Source: Flavobacterium tagetis (GTDB lineage Bacteria > Bacteroidota > Bacteroidia > Flavobacteriales > Flavobacteriaceae). Taken from it: 64,000 nt of DNA. The notes beneath the pieces were generated by a model that worked only from the letters and a program-made list of their open reading frames with translations, had not been told where the DNA came from and did no database searches. A program made the position numbers and the translations under genes. The stretch spans positions 930,001-994,000 of the forward strand of contig NZ_JAERSF010000002.1 in NCBI RefSeq assembly GCF_016735615.1, read 5' to 3'. This document shows positions 34,260-43,811 of the stretch, one piece after another. Numbering within the stretch: the stretch's first letter is position 1; the number at the start of each line of letters is the position of its first letter.

Positions 34260-36464
34260 ATGAAATCTTTATCAGCACTTGTCTTTTTTATTCTCTCTTT
34301 TTCTATTAATGCACAATCTTTAAGCGGTATTGTAAATGATTCTGACGGAAAAGCATCATCAGAAGTTTTAATTCGAAATCTAAATTCTAAAACACATGCT
34401 CACACCGATGCAAACGGAAAATTTACTTTAGAAGGTGTACAGGTAAATGATAGTTTGGTTATTACTAAAAAAGGATTTTCAACTCAAAAAATAAAACTAG
34501 CTTCTTTAGATTTTCTGACTATTTCATTACAAGAAAAGCCATTTTTACTGGAAGAAGTTAAGATTGGCAATAATCTAAAATATCTGAATACCATTTCTAA
34601 AATCGATTTTGAAATTCAGCCTATTTCAAATTCTCAGGACTTATTGCGAAAAGTTCCAGGGCTTTTCATAGGTCAGCATGCGGGAGGAGGAAAAGCAGAG
34701 CAAATCTTTTTAAGAGGTTTTGACTGCGATCACGGAACCGATATTAATATCACTGTAGACGGAATGCCGGTAAATATGGTTTCACACGCACACGGACAAG
34801 GCTATTCTGATTTGCATTTTGTGATTCCAGAAACAGTCGATAATATTGATTTTGATAAAGGTGCTTATTTTGTAGATAAAGGCGATTTTACAACTGCAGG
34901 ATATGTTGGTTTTAATACCAAAAATGCTTTGCAAAATAGCTCTATTTCTTTTGAAGGCGGACAGTTTGATACTTTTCGTACTGTGGCAATGTTTAATTTA
35001 TTGAACAAAGAAAACCAGTCGGCTTATTTTGCGGGAGAATATATGATGACCGATGGCTATTTTGATGCACCTCAGAATTTTAACCGAATTAATTTGTTTG
35101 GAAAATACAATGCTAAAATGGAAAACGGAGATCGTCTGGCTATTTCGGTTTCGCATTTTAAAAGCCAATGGGATGCGAGTGGACAAATCCCAGATCGTGC
35201 GGTAAACGACGGAACAATTTCGCATTTCGGAGCGATCGATTCAAATGAAGGAGGAAATACCGATAGAACCAATTTCAATCTGCAGTATGATGCAAAAATT
35301 GATGAAAATACACATATCAAAAGCAGTGCTTATTTAAGCAAATATGATTTTGAATTGTATTCTAATTTTACATTTTTCTTGAATGATCCTGTAAACGGCG
35401 ATCAAATCAAACAGAAAGAAAACAGAACTATTGTAGGCTTTCAGTCTGAATACGATCAGAAATTAAACAATCAATGGCGTTTTAAATTAGGCGCTGGACT
35501 TCGAAACGATAATAATAAAGATGTAGAATTATCTCATACATTAAACAGAAAGACAGTTTTAGAATATTTGAGTTTAGGAACGGTAAACCAGACCAATTTA
35601 TTTACGTATTCAAGTCTTGATTTTACATCGGGAAAATGGCTAGTAAATGGAGGTTTGCGTTTAGATTATTTCAAATTTGGGTACGAAGATCAATTGGCGT
35701 CAACTTACAGCAATCAGACGCAGACCAAAGCAATTGTAAGCCCGAAACTGAACTTTTTGTATACTCAGAATGACAAATTGAATTATTTCTTGAAATTAGG
35801 AAAAGGATTTCACAGTAATGATACGCGAGTGGTAGTGGCTCAAAAAGGCGAAAAAATTCTTCCAGAAACATACGGTACAGATTTAGGTTTAAACTGGAAA
35901 CCATTTCCAAGAATGATTGTCAATTCGGCTCTTTGGTATTTATATCTAGCTCAGGAATTTGTGTACGTAGGAGACGAAGCTGTTGTTGAACCAAGCGGAA
36001 AAACAGAACGTAAAGGGTTTGATTTTGGAATTAGATATCAATTGACCAATTGGTTGTTCTGGAATGCAGATTATACCTATACACACGCAAGAGCAATAGA
36101 CGAACCTAAAGGAAACGATTATTTGCCTCTTGCTCCAAAAAACACTTTGATGAGCGGACTTTCGGTAAAGGATTTAAAAGGTTTTTCAGGAAGTATAAGA
36201 ACTCGTTTCTTAGGCGACAGACCAGCAAACGAAGACAACTCGGTTGTAGCAAAAGGGTACTGCATAACTGATTTTTCTGTGAATTATCAGATTAAGAAAG
36301 TTTCGATTGGCGTAAACATCGATAACATTTTTGATACCAAATGGAAAGAAACGCAATTCTTGACAGAGTCAAGATTGGCAAATGAAACCGATCCTGTTGA
36401 GGAAATTCATTTTACCGCAGGAACGCCGTTTAATGCACGTTTGATATTGAAATACACGTGGTAG
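34260..36464 (+). CDS. TonB-dependent outer-membrane receptor
   Basis: 734 aa. The signal peptide (ALVFFILSFSINAQ) is followed by a carboxypeptidase-regulatory-like domain (LSGIVNDSDGKASSEVLI). The plug carries LLRKVPGLFIGQHAGGGKAEQIFLRGFDCDHGTDINITVDGMPVNMVSHAHGQGY, and a barrel follows, ending with FNARLILKYTW. The His-rich plug segment (HAHGQG) is unusual and recalls metal-related TonB receptors, but the ligand is not determinable. It is preceded by a TATTTTTG box 36 nt before the ATG and followed by a perfect 21-bp inverted repeat. Probably monocistronic. Confidence 0.9.
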   Translation: MKSLSALVFFILSFSINAQSLSGIVNDSDGKASSEVLIRNLNSKTHAHTDANGKFTLEGVQVNDSLVITKKGFSTQKIKLASLDFLTISLQEKPFLLEEVKIGNNLKYLNTISKIDFEIQPISNSQDLLRKVPGLFIGQHAGGGKAEQIFLRGFDCDHGTDINITVDGMPVNMVSHAHGQGYSDLHFVIPETVDNIDFDKGAYFVDKGDFTTAGYVGFNTKNALQNSSISFEGGQFDTFRTVAMFNLLNKENQSAYFAGEYMMTDGYFDAPQNFNRINLFGKYNAKMENGDRLAISVSHFKSQWDASGQIPDRAVNDGTISHFGAIDSNEGGNTDRTNFNLQYDAKIDENTHIKSSAYLSKYDFELYSNFTFFLNDPVNGDQIKQKENRTIVGFQSEYDQKLNNQWRFKLGAGLRNDNNKDVELSHTLNRKTVLEYLSLGTVNQTNLFTYSSLDFTSGKWLVNGGLRLDYFKFGYEDQLASTYSNQTQTKAIVSPKLNFLYTQNDKLNYFLKLGKGFHSNDTRVVVAQKGEKILPETYGTDLGLNWKPFPRMIVNSALWYLYLAQEFVYVGDEAVVEPSGKTERKGFDFGIRYQLTNWLFWNADYTYTHARAIDEPKGNDYLPLAPKNTLMSGLSVKDLKGFSGSIRTRFLGDRPANEDNSVVAKGYCITDFSVNYQIKKVSIGVNIDNIFDTKWKETQFLTESRLANETDPVEEIHFTAGTPFNARLILKYTW

Positions 36465-36487
36465 AAAATAATTATTGTGTCAATTAG

Positions 36488-36536
36488 AAAATGTGCCAAT
36501 TAGATAATGAGAGTAATTATCTAATTGGCACATTTT
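36488..36536 (+). terminator. Perfect 21-bp inverted repeat after the second TonB receptor
   Basis: Arms 36488-36508 and 36516-36536 (AAAATGTGCCAATTAG...) match exactly around a 7-base loop. A TTTT at the end of the right arm suits a terminator, though the stem is longer than usual. Confidence 0.75.
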
Positions 36537-36631
36537 CTATTTATCCAATTCTATTATCGAGTAAAACAATATTTTCACCGAGCGGATGCTGTGTTCTACC
36601 GATCATAATTTTAATTGATATACTCTCGATA

Positions 36632-36639
36632 TACTTTTG
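36632..36639 (+). promoter_or_regulatory. -10-type TACTTTTG box of the CPBP gene
   Basis: TACTTTTG 30 bases before the ATG at 36670. It overlaps the upstream TTG that would extend the frame, arguing against that longer start. Confidence 0.42.
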
Positions 36640-36669
36640 ATTCAAATTAAAACCTTAAAAATCAAAATT

Positions 36670-37398
36670 ATGTCACTATTTACGCCACTTCTTTGGATTT
36701 TGTTAATTGCTCCGCTTATTATTATTGCGTGCTTTAAAACGGAAAAAATAAACTGGAAATATTTAGTTTTTTTCATTTTATATTTCCTTGCCGATGTTTT
36801 TTTACAGGCTTCGGGAAAACAATTGATTGATCTTGATTTAAAGTTCAATTGGTCAGGAAAAATTCTAAGTCTAATTTTAGGATTGATTATTATTTTCTCG
36901 GTTTCAAAAGAGGAAAGAATTAAAATCGGATTTACTTCTAAAACCAATTCGTCAGCAAGCTTGAAATTTGGATTACTGGTTTTCTTCGGATTTACTTTCT
37001 TCGACATTATTTTCAAACTGATTTTATTTCCAAAAGGAAATCCTTTCGATTTAGAAACTTTTCTTTTTCAAGCTACAATGCCTGGATTAACAGAAGAAAT
37101 TCTTTTTAGAGGAATCTCTTTATGGCTTTTAGACAAAGCTTTTGAACCAGCATGGAGCTTTCGAGGCATCAAATTTGGCTGGGCATTTGTTATTGTAACG
37201 GTTTTATTTGGAGTTTCTCACGGAGCGGTTTTGGATCAAGATTTACATTTGAAATTTGATATTATTACAATGGTGTACTTAACCTTGATTTCGTCTCTAA
37301 GCGTTGGAATTTTAAGACAGTTTTCTGGAAACCTCATTTATTCTATTCTAGGGCATAATACGATTAATTTGATCAATGCGGTAATTAGAATTTTATAA
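36670..37398 (+). CDS. CPBP-family intramembrane metalloprotease (CAAX/bacteriocin-processing type)
   Basis: 242 aa from ATG 36670; a TTG eleven codons upstream overlaps the promoter box. It is strongly hydrophobic, with about seven helices. Active-site motifs of the ABI/CPBP family are present: EE (142-143) and R147 in TEEILFRG, H184 in FGVSHG, and H229-N230 in LGHNTIN. Eukaryotic relatives cleave prenylated CAAX proteins; bacterial members have varied, mostly unknown substrates. It is preceded by a TACTTTTG box and lies 49 bp upstream of a sensor kinase gene that has its own promoter box. Confidence 0.9.
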   Translation: MSLFTPLLWILLIAPLIIIACFKTEKINWKYLVFFILYFLADVFLQASGKQLIDLDLKFNWSGKILSLILGLIIIFSVSKEERIKIGFTSKTNSSASLKFGLLVFFGFTFFDIIFKLILFPKGNPFDLETFLFQATMPGLTEEILFRGISLWLLDKAFEPAWSFRGIKFGWAFVIVTVLFGVSHGAVLDQDLHLKFDIITMVYLTLISSLSVGILRQFSGNLIYSILGHNTINLINAVIRIL

Positions 37399-37416
37399 AA
37401 CCTGCCAAATTAAAGT

Positions 37417-37424
37417 TATATTTG
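37417..37424 (+). promoter_or_regulatory. -10-type TATATTTG box of the LytS kinase gene
   Basis: TATATTTG 23 bases before the kinase ATG, suggesting a promoter for the two-component pair separate from the CPBP gene. No clear TTG at -33. Confidence 0.42.
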
Positions 37425-37447
37425 AAACTGCTTTACAACCGTATTAC

Positions 37448-38608
37448 ATGCCAAATACCACATCGACTTCGGGATATTTTTTAGATAAAATCGCTTCGCT
37501 GAATTTTGACGGCTTTTTCACCAAAAGAAATCGAATTCTACTGCATGTTTTCATGTGGTTCGGCTTCTCTGTTTTATTGTTTTTAAGCTATGTAATTGGC
37601 TATCATTTGGTTTATTTTGATGCTGTTTTACTGACTATCAGAATGGCTTTGGTCAATATTATTGTCTTTTATATGCTGTTTTATTTGTTGCTTCCAAAGA
37701 TTTTCTCAGGAAGCAAAACTCGAATTATAGTACTGTTAGTATTGGTTTTTCCTCTTTCGATTTTTGTTTGGATGGCTTCAACGTACTTTATTTCGCTTTT
37801 GTATTATGCTTTAGGTCTTGAAGTTGATTTCGGAGAATTAAAAGGCGTGATCAAAATGAGCGCAGAACAACGTTTTTTTGAAGCAGTTTCGCTAAAAAGA
37901 ATGCTTTCGCAGACTATAATTATCATTTCGTTGCTTTCGCCTTTTTGCTTTGCTAAAATTTTGGTCGAAATCACGAAATTGTATAATAAGAAATTTCAAA
38001 TAGAAAGAGAAAAAACAGCTTTAGAAATTCAGAATATTCAAATTGAAAAAGACTTTCTAAAAGCGCAGTTAAACCCGCATTTTTTATTTAATACCTTGAA
38101 TAATCTATACGGATTGACGGTTAGAAAAGACAATCTGGCTCCAGAAGTAATCTTGAATCTTTCAGATATTATGAGTTATACGCTCTATGAATCGAATACC
38201 GAAATTGTCCGTTTGGAAAAAGAATTGGATTTCATTAAAAATTATATCGCTTTAGAAAAAATGCGTTATGCTGATGAAACGGATATTCAGGTGGTTATTG
38301 AAGGACAAACCGCAGGACTTTTTGTTGCACCGCTTCTGACATTTACTTTTATAGAAAATGCTTTTAAATACGGTTTAAAGAGCCAAAATGCCTTTATAAA
38401 ACTAAATGTTAAGATTGAAAACAATACTTTTTGGTTTAGTTTAGAAAATGATTTGGAAGAAACGGCAAACGATTCTGATTTTGGCGGAATAGGAGTGGAG
38501 AACGCCCGTAAACGCTTAGAATTGCTGTATCCCGATCAATATGAATTAGAAATTAAAAGACTGGAAAATTCGTTTAAAGTCGATTTAAAAATAGTTTTAA
38601 GAAAATAA
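37448..38608 (+). CDS. LytS/YehU-type sensor histidine kinase
   Basis: 386 aa. Four hydrophobic helices fill the first half (VFMWFGFSVLLFLSYVIGY, IRMALVNIIVFYMLFYLLL, IIVLLVLVFPLSIFVWMAS, QTIIIISLLSPFCFA). The His_kinase domain (PF06580 type) has the phospho-acceptor H211 in LKAQLNPHFLFNTLNNLYGL. An HATPase-like end carries FIENAFKYGLKS and GGIGVENARKRLELLY. Its stop overlaps the ATG of the LytTR regulator by one base (TAATG), so the pair forms one two-component system. The signal sensed is unknown. Confidence 0.93.
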   Translation: MPNTTSTSGYFLDKIASLNFDGFFTKRNRILLHVFMWFGFSVLLFLSYVIGYHLVYFDAVLLTIRMALVNIIVFYMLFYLLLPKIFSGSKTRIIVLLVLVFPLSIFVWMASTYFISLLYYALGLEVDFGELKGVIKMSAEQRFFEAVSLKRMLSQTIIIISLLSPFCFAKILVEITKLYNKKFQIEREKTALEIQNIQIEKDFLKAQLNPHFLFNTLNNLYGLTVRKDNLAPEVILNLSDIMSYTLYESNTEIVRLEKELDFIKNYIALEKMRYADETDIQVVIEGQTAGLFVAPLLTFTFIENAFKYGLKSQNAFIKLNVKIENNTFWFSLENDLEETANDSDFGGIGVENARKRLELLYPDQYELEIKRLENSFKVDLKIVLRK

Positions 38609-39315
38609 TGGAAAAGTTGAAATGCATTGTTGTTGACGACGAGCCAATTGCAAGAGATATTATCGAATCGTTTATTGCTGAAATTCCGTTTTTGGAACTG
38701 AAGGCTTCGTTTGGAGAAGCGTCTAAAGCGTTATTGTTTCTACAGGAAAACGAAATTGATATTGTTTTCAGCGATATCGAAATGCCTAAATTTAATGGTT
38801 TAGAATTGGCGCAATCGCTTACCAACGCTCCAGTTATTATTTTTATAACGGCACACCGCAATTTTGCTCTAGAAGGTTTTGAAACTGGCGCAGCCGATTA
38901 TCTCTTGAAACCCGTTCGTTTTGATCGTTTTCTGAAAGCCGTAAATCGTGCCAAAGAATATCTTTCGTTAAAGAAAACTACTTCAGTTCATCAAATTAAT
39001 TCTGATCGCATTTTTATCAAATCGGAAGGAAAACTGATTAAGATTCTTTTAAATGAAATCCTTTATGTAGAAGCGCAAGGCGATTATCTGAAATTCGTTA
39101 TCAATGACGGATCTTATACAACTCTCGGAACTTTAAAGTCTATGGAAGAAGTGCTGAAATTGCCTATGTTCTTTCGCGTTCAGCGTTCTTTTATCTTGAA
39201 TTTGGAAGCGGTCAGAAGCCTCAATGGAAATATGATCGAATTGATTGATGGGAAAAATATTTCTGTGGCTTTGAATAAAAAGGATGAACTGTATTTGTTG
39301 CTTGGAATTAAATAG
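38608..39315 (+). CDS. LytTR-family response regulator
   Basis: 235 aa. Receiver domain in the N-terminal half (CIVVDDEPIARDII) with phospho-acceptor D56 in FSDIEMPKFNGLEL and the conserved Lys in LLKPVRFDRF. The C-terminal LytTR DNA-binding domain (FIKSEGKLIKILLNEILYVEAQGDYLKF; FRVQRSFILNL) fits. It is coupled to the kinase gene by a TAATG overlap. The gene ends into a large perfect inverted repeat between this gene and the convergent HTCS gene. Confidence 0.94.
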   Translation: MEKLKCIVVDDEPIARDIIESFIAEIPFLELKASFGEASKALLFLQENEIDIVFSDIEMPKFNGLELAQSLTNAPVIIFITAHRNFALEGFETGAADYLLKPVRFDRFLKAVNRAKEYLSLKKTTSVHQINSDRIFIKSEGKLIKILLNEILYVEAQGDYLKFVINDGSYTTLGTLKSMEEVLKLPMFFRVQRSFILNLEAVRSLNGNMIELIDGKNISVALNKKDELYLLLGIK

Positions 39316-39319
39316 TTTT

Positions 39320-39494
39320 TTAACCGCAAAGTTCGCAAAGAGTTTACGCAAAGAAACGCAAAGTTTAGTTATTGCATTTTATTTTAAGCTCACAAAGTTT
39401 TTCAGGTTCAGCCTTTGTGGACTTAAAATAAAATGAATTAGCTTAGAAATACTTCGCGAGCTTTGCGTAAACTCTTTGCGAACTTTGCGGTTAA
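39320..39494. repeat. Long nested perfect inverted repeat between convergent LytTR and HTCS genes
   Basis: Outer arms of 34 bp (39320-39353 and 39461-39494) match exactly, starting TTAACCGCAAAG and ending ACGCAAAG. Inner arms of about 22 bp (39377-39398 and 39417-39438) match at 20 positions (ATTTTATTTTAAG...CACAAAG). The whole gap of 183 bases folds into one two-tier hairpin. It is the cleanest member of the family and probably insulates the convergent genes. Confidence 0.9.
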
Positions 39495-39498
39495 ATAA

Positions 39499-42400
39499 TC
39501 AACGATTCGTCTGAATATAATCCGTTGGAGACATATTAAAATGCTTCTGGAAATTTCGCCCAAAACTCGTTTGCGATTTATAACCCACCATTTCTGCGAT
39601 TTCGTACATTTTATAGTTTTCGTTTAACAGCAATTCGGCTGCTCTTTTGAGACGTACGATATTAATTAATTCGTTCGGACTCAGATTCGTAATATCTTTA
39701 ATTTTTCGGTATAAAGTCGAACGGCTCATATTCATGATTTCGGCAAGCGATTCTACGCTTAAATCCTGATCGGTGATGTTTTTAAGAATTTCGTCATCCA
39801 GTTTTTTCAAGAATTTTTCGTCAGTTTTATTGTGAGCAATGCTTTTTATGTGCGAAAGCGGCGAACTCGCATAATAGTTCATGATTTGTCTGCGGTTTTC
39901 AATCAAGTTATTGGCTTGCACTTTCAGGTAATCCATTGAAAAAGGTTTTGCCACATAAGCATCTGCACCAACTTCAAGTCCGTCGATTTGCGATTTTAGT
40001 GAGTTTTTGGCTGTCAATAAAATAACCGGAATATGACTCGTTTCAAGATTGGTTTTGATCTTTTTACACATCGTAAATCCGTCCATAACGGGCATAGTCA
40101 CATCAGAAATGACCAGCTGAATGTTTTCGTTATGAATGATTTTGATGGCTTCTTCGCCATTTTCGGCTTTTAAAACACTATACGTTCCAGCCAATTCGGT
40201 AGTAATAAAACTCAAAAGATCTTTATTATCTTCTACTACCAAAACCTGTGCTTTTTCGTTTTTAATTTCAACAGCTTCTTTTGGCGTTTCGCTTTCCGTC
40301 TGTTCTTTTTCAGCATCGGCGTAAAGCATAAATTCTTCTTCTTGATGTAGCGGAACAACCAACTCGAAGATATTGTAATTCGCATCTTCAATCAATTCTA
40401 AGCTTCCGTTATGCAATTGCGCTAGAGAATGTGCTAATGAAAGTCCGATACCAGTTCCTGAAGCTGTACTGCTGTCATCAACCCTGAAAAATGGTTCGAA
40501 AATCTTATCTTTTAAATGAATTGGGATTACATTTCCATCATTTTTTACAATCAAATGCAATTTCTTTTCATCTCTAAATAAAGAAATGGAGACTTTTTTG
40601 TTCGAATATTTAATAGCATTGTTGATCAAATTGCTGAGAATCTTTTTAAAAGCTTCCTTATCAACAAAAGCATGAATGTCTTTTTCGCCCAATTCCAAGT
40701 CAAATTCCAATTCACGTTCTTCAATTAATTGACTAAATCTTAAATGGAAATTTCGAACCATTGAAGAAATATTCGCTTCGACAAAAGTCAATTTCAAACC
40801 GCCAATTTCCGATTTTCTAAAATCAAGCAATTCATTAACCAATTTCAGCAAACGCGAAGTATTTTTCTTCATAATCGAAAGATGCTGAGGCACTTCTTCT
40901 GACTCGTATTTCATGCCTAAAAGCTTTTCCAGGGGACCTTTAATCAAAGTCAGAGGCGTTCTAATTTCATGCGCTACATTCGTAAAAAAATCAATTTTTG
41001 CCTGATAGATTTCTTTCTCTTTTTCGTCGTTTAGATGCTTTATCTTGCGGTTATTTTTAATCTGAGTCAGATTTTGCGAATATCGGATAATGTAATAAAG
41101 CCCGGCGCAGAACAATAGAAAATACAAGACATAGGCATAATTGCTGGCATAAAACGGAGGAAGAATGGTAATTTTAAGTTTTACTTCTTTACTCCAAACC
41201 CCAAAACTGTTCAATGATTTTACTTTAAAAACATAATCGCCAGGCGCGAGTTCGGTAAAGAAAACTTTGTTGTTTCTTCCTAAATAAACCCAATCATTAT
41301 TGACGTTTTCGAGCTGAAACCAATATTCTGTCAATTCTGGCGCGGTATAGTTTAAAGAGGCAAATTCCAGATTAAAAGTTGACTGATTGTTGTTGAGTTC
41401 CAATTCGTCCAAAAACGAAATAGATTGCGAAATAGGCGAGTCGGGACTATTTACCTCAATATCCTTATTATTAATTTGTAGATTGGTAATATAAATAAAA
41501 GGCGTGTATTTGTTTTTACTAAAGTGCTTCGGATTAAAACTGATCATTCCGTTTAGGTTTCCAAAATACATATCGCCGTTTGCATCTTTAAAAGCCGAAT
41601 TGTAATTGAACTGATCGCTCAATAATCCGTTTGCGGTGGTAAAAATCTTGATAGTTTTATGATCTGGGCCAAATTTCACCAAACCTTTAGATGTTGTCAG
41701 CCAGAGATTTCTAGAATCGTCTTCCAAAATAGAATAGAAAACATTGCTCGGCATTCCGTTTTTGGTTGTGAATTTGGTAAAAGTGTGATTCTGTCTGTTT
41801 ACGAGATTCAAACCATTTTCGGTGGCAATCCATAAATTTTTAAAACTGTCTTCAAAAATGGCATTTATGGTATTATTGCTTATTCCATTCGGATTTTTAT
41901 AATCGTAGGTAAAAACCTCTTTTTTCTTGGTTTTCGGATTATAAAACAACAATCCATCACGATAACTTCCTGCCCAGAGATTGCCGTCGCTGTCTTCTTT
42001 CATATTCGTATAATGATACGTTTCTGGGAAGAATTTTAGTATTTCAAAATTATCGGCTTGTTCGTTATAACGGTAAAGTCCCGATGTTGTTACAACAATC
42101 AGGTCATTGTTTTTCATTTCGTAGAAAGAAAAAATAAAATTGCTATGAAGTCCGCTTCGTCCGTCATTTGCGCTGTAATGTTTGATAACCGCGCCAGAAT
42201 TTCTGTCCAAAACATCCAAACCATGCTCAAAAGTTCCCACCCAGATTTTGTCTTTTCGAGGCATTAAAGCATGAATATTATAATAGGAAACAGGATAAGA
42301 CGTAAATTTTTGTGTTTTCGGATTAAAACGATTCACGCCGGCATCTTCAGTTCCAATCCATAAGTCGCCATGATCGTCCTTATGAATTTCTCTAACAGCG

Positions 42401-43428
42401 CTTCCGCTAATAGAGTTCTGATTGTTCTGCGGAAAGTACTTTTTAAACTGCGTATATTGTTTCTGATGGTAATTTACACCGCCAAAATAGGTTCCAATCC
42501 AGATTCCGTTTTCTTTGTCAATTGTGATCGAGTAGGCCGCATTGTCTGAAATCGCATACGGATCGTTGTAATTTTTCTTAAGATTTACAGCCGTTTTGGT
42601 TTTCAGATTATAAACATAAACGCCAGATTCGCTTGCAATCCAAAGTTCGTCGTTTCCTTTTTTTCTGAATTGACGTACGAAGACCGGTTCTTTGATTCCG
42701 AATTTAAGTTCGCTTGTCATTTTGTCTTTTCTATTATATAGGAGTACGCCGTGATCTTGCGTGCCGATTACAATATTTTCTGAATCGACCGCATAAATCA
42801 CTGTAATTCTAAAATTGGCTTTATTCGCTGGCGGATTTAACGGAATATTTTCAAAAGAAAGATTTTCTTCAGAGTAATGATAGATTTTATTTAAAGAAGA
42901 AGCCCAAATTTCTCCTTTATAATCCTTCGTAATTGAAGTTGTAATGAAATATTTGTTCGGGTTAAAAGTGGTCGTTTCCTTCTTTTTTGGTGCATACTTA
43001 TACAAAATGTTGCCCGAAACAAACCAAATGTTGTCTTTTCGGTCGTGATTGATGTCATTAATACGATCATTTATAGCTTCATTCAAAATCGTAAAACGAT
43101 CCAGCTTTTTATCATAATGATACAAACCTTTGTCCGTTCCAACCCAAATCGTGCCGTTGTGTTCATGCAGCGATTGTATATAATTGCTTCCTAAACTATG
43201 TATTGGGTCTCCGTTGCTTCTGTAGGTTTTAAAACGATAGCCATCAAAACGATTCAAACCATCTTTGGTTCCAAACCACATAAAACCATCATTGTCTTGA
43301 ATGGAGGTTAAAACGGTATTGTTAGAAAGTCCTTCTTCAACCTGAAAATGTTTAAAATAATAATCTTGCGCATTCGAAAAATTTATCGAAAAAAGGCTGA
43401 AACATAAAAAAAGAAAGAATTTACGCAT
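39499..43428 (-). CDS. Hybrid two-component system regulator (HTCS) of the adjacent PUL
   Basis: A 1309-aa one-polypeptide sensor-regulator in the inner membrane. Order: signal peptide (1-21); two-component-regulator propeller repeats with DGLNRFDG-type and LWIGTE-type motifs (about 30-690, periplasmic sensor); Y_Y_Y domain (about 700-755); membrane helix (about 760-785); HisKA with H820 in NVAHEIRTPLTLIKGP; HATPase (NLINNAIKYSN; GTGIGLSLAHSL); receiver with D1109 in VISDVTMPVMDG; AraC DNA-binding domain (about 1215-1309). HTCS proteins bind an oligosaccharide released by the PUL enzymes and activate the linked susCD operon. It diverges from the PUL across a 383-bp gap that carries a repeated 8-base motif. 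Confidence 0.96.
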   Translation of the reverse strand: MRKFFLFLCFSLFSINFSNAQDYYFKHFQVEEGLSNNTVLTSIQDNDGFMWFGTKDGLNRFDGYRFKTYRSNGDPIHSLGSNYIQSLHEHNGTIWVGTDKGLYHYDKKLDRFTILNEAINDRINDINHDRKDNIWFVSGNILYKYAPKKKETTTFNPNKYFITTSITKDYKGEIWASSLNKIYHYSEENLSFENIPLNPPANKANFRITVIYAVDSENIVIGTQDHGVLLYNRKDKMTSELKFGIKEPVFVRQFRKKGNDELWIASESGVYVYNLKTKTAVNLKKNYNDPYAISDNAAYSITIDKENGIWIGTYFGGVNYHQKQYTQFKKYFPQNNQNSISGSAVREIHKDDHGDLWIGTEDAGVNRFNPKTQKFTSYPVSYYNIHALMPRKDKIWVGTFEHGLDVLDRNSGAVIKHYSANDGRSGLHSNFIFSFYEMKNNDLIVVTTSGLYRYNEQADNFEILKFFPETYHYTNMKEDSDGNLWAGSYRDGLLFYNPKTKKKEVFTYDYKNPNGISNNTINAIFEDSFKNLWIATENGLNLVNRQNHTFTKFTTKNGMPSNVFYSILEDDSRNLWLTTSKGLVKFGPDHKTIKIFTTANGLLSDQFNYNSAFKDANGDMYFGNLNGMISFNPKHFSKNKYTPFIYITNLQINNKDIEVNSPDSPISQSISFLDELELNNNQSTFNLEFASLNYTAPELTEYWFQLENVNNDWVYLGRNNKVFFTELAPGDYVFKVKSLNSFGVWSKEVKLKITILPPFYASNYAYVLYFLLFCAGLYYIIRYSQNLTQIKNNRKIKHLNDEKEKEIYQAKIDFFTNVAHEIRTPLTLIKGPLEKLLGMKYESEEVPQHLSIMKKNTSRLLKLVNELLDFRKSEIGGLKLTFVEANISSMVRNFHLRFSQLIEERELEFDLELGEKDIHAFVDKEAFKKILSNLINNAIKYSNKKVSISLFRDEKKLHLIVKNDGNVIPIHLKDKIFEPFFRVDDSSTASGTGIGLSLAHSLAQLHNGSLELIEDANYNIFELVVPLHQEEEFMLYADAEKEQTESETPKEAVEIKNEKAQVLVVEDNKDLLSFITTELAGTYSVLKAENGEEAIKIIHNENIQLVISDVTMPVMDGFTMCKKIKTNLETSHIPVILLTAKNSLKSQIDGLEVGADAYVAKPFSMDYLKVQANNLIENRRQIMNYYASSPLSHIKSIAHNKTDEKFLKKLDDEILKNITDQDLSVESLAEIMNMSRSTLYRKIKDITNLSPNELINIVRLKRAAELLLNENYKMYEIAEMVGYKSQTSFGRNFQKHFNMSPTDYIQTNR

Positions 43429-43450
43429 AGGTCTATTTTTAAGGCTAAAA

Positions 43451-43771
43451 TCAATATTTCTCCATATCGTCTCAATATTCTACAAAATGTTGCATCTGAA
43501 TGAAAATGGACTGTTTTTAATACAATTTGAATCATTTGAGAGAGATATTGACACAAATGAAGCATTTTATTTTGAATAAAAAGCGTCTACTTTGAATTTT
43601 CAAATAAACGATATTGATAATTTTTTAAGGTTAAAAATATACTATCAATAAAATAAAGTTTAAAAAATCTAACCATTACTAATTTTGAAACAAAATGAAC
43701 AATTTATTACAACTAAAGAATATTAGTTCTTTTTTTGTCCGAATTCCGGATGATTAAAAAAAGTCAATATT
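43451..43771. promoter_or_regulatory. Five copies of TCAATATY between HTCS and susC (candidate operator array)
   Basis: The 383-base divergent gap holds TCAATATT at 43451-43458, 43472-43479 and 43764-43771, and its inverse (TCAATATC on the minus strand) at 43544-43551 and 43610-43617. The rest of the gap is AT-rich with no clear -10 box for susC. HTCS proteins bind DNA repeats near the susC promoter, so this is a plausible site, though not shown. Confidence 0.5.
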
Positions 43772-43811
43772 TCATTAAACCAAACCACAAAAAGAAATAA
43801 AACTATCTAAA

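Noticed and set aside
43429..43811. A canonical TAnnTTTG promoter for susC
   Set aside because: No match with suitable spacing to the ATG was found; only the TCAATATY motifs stand out.
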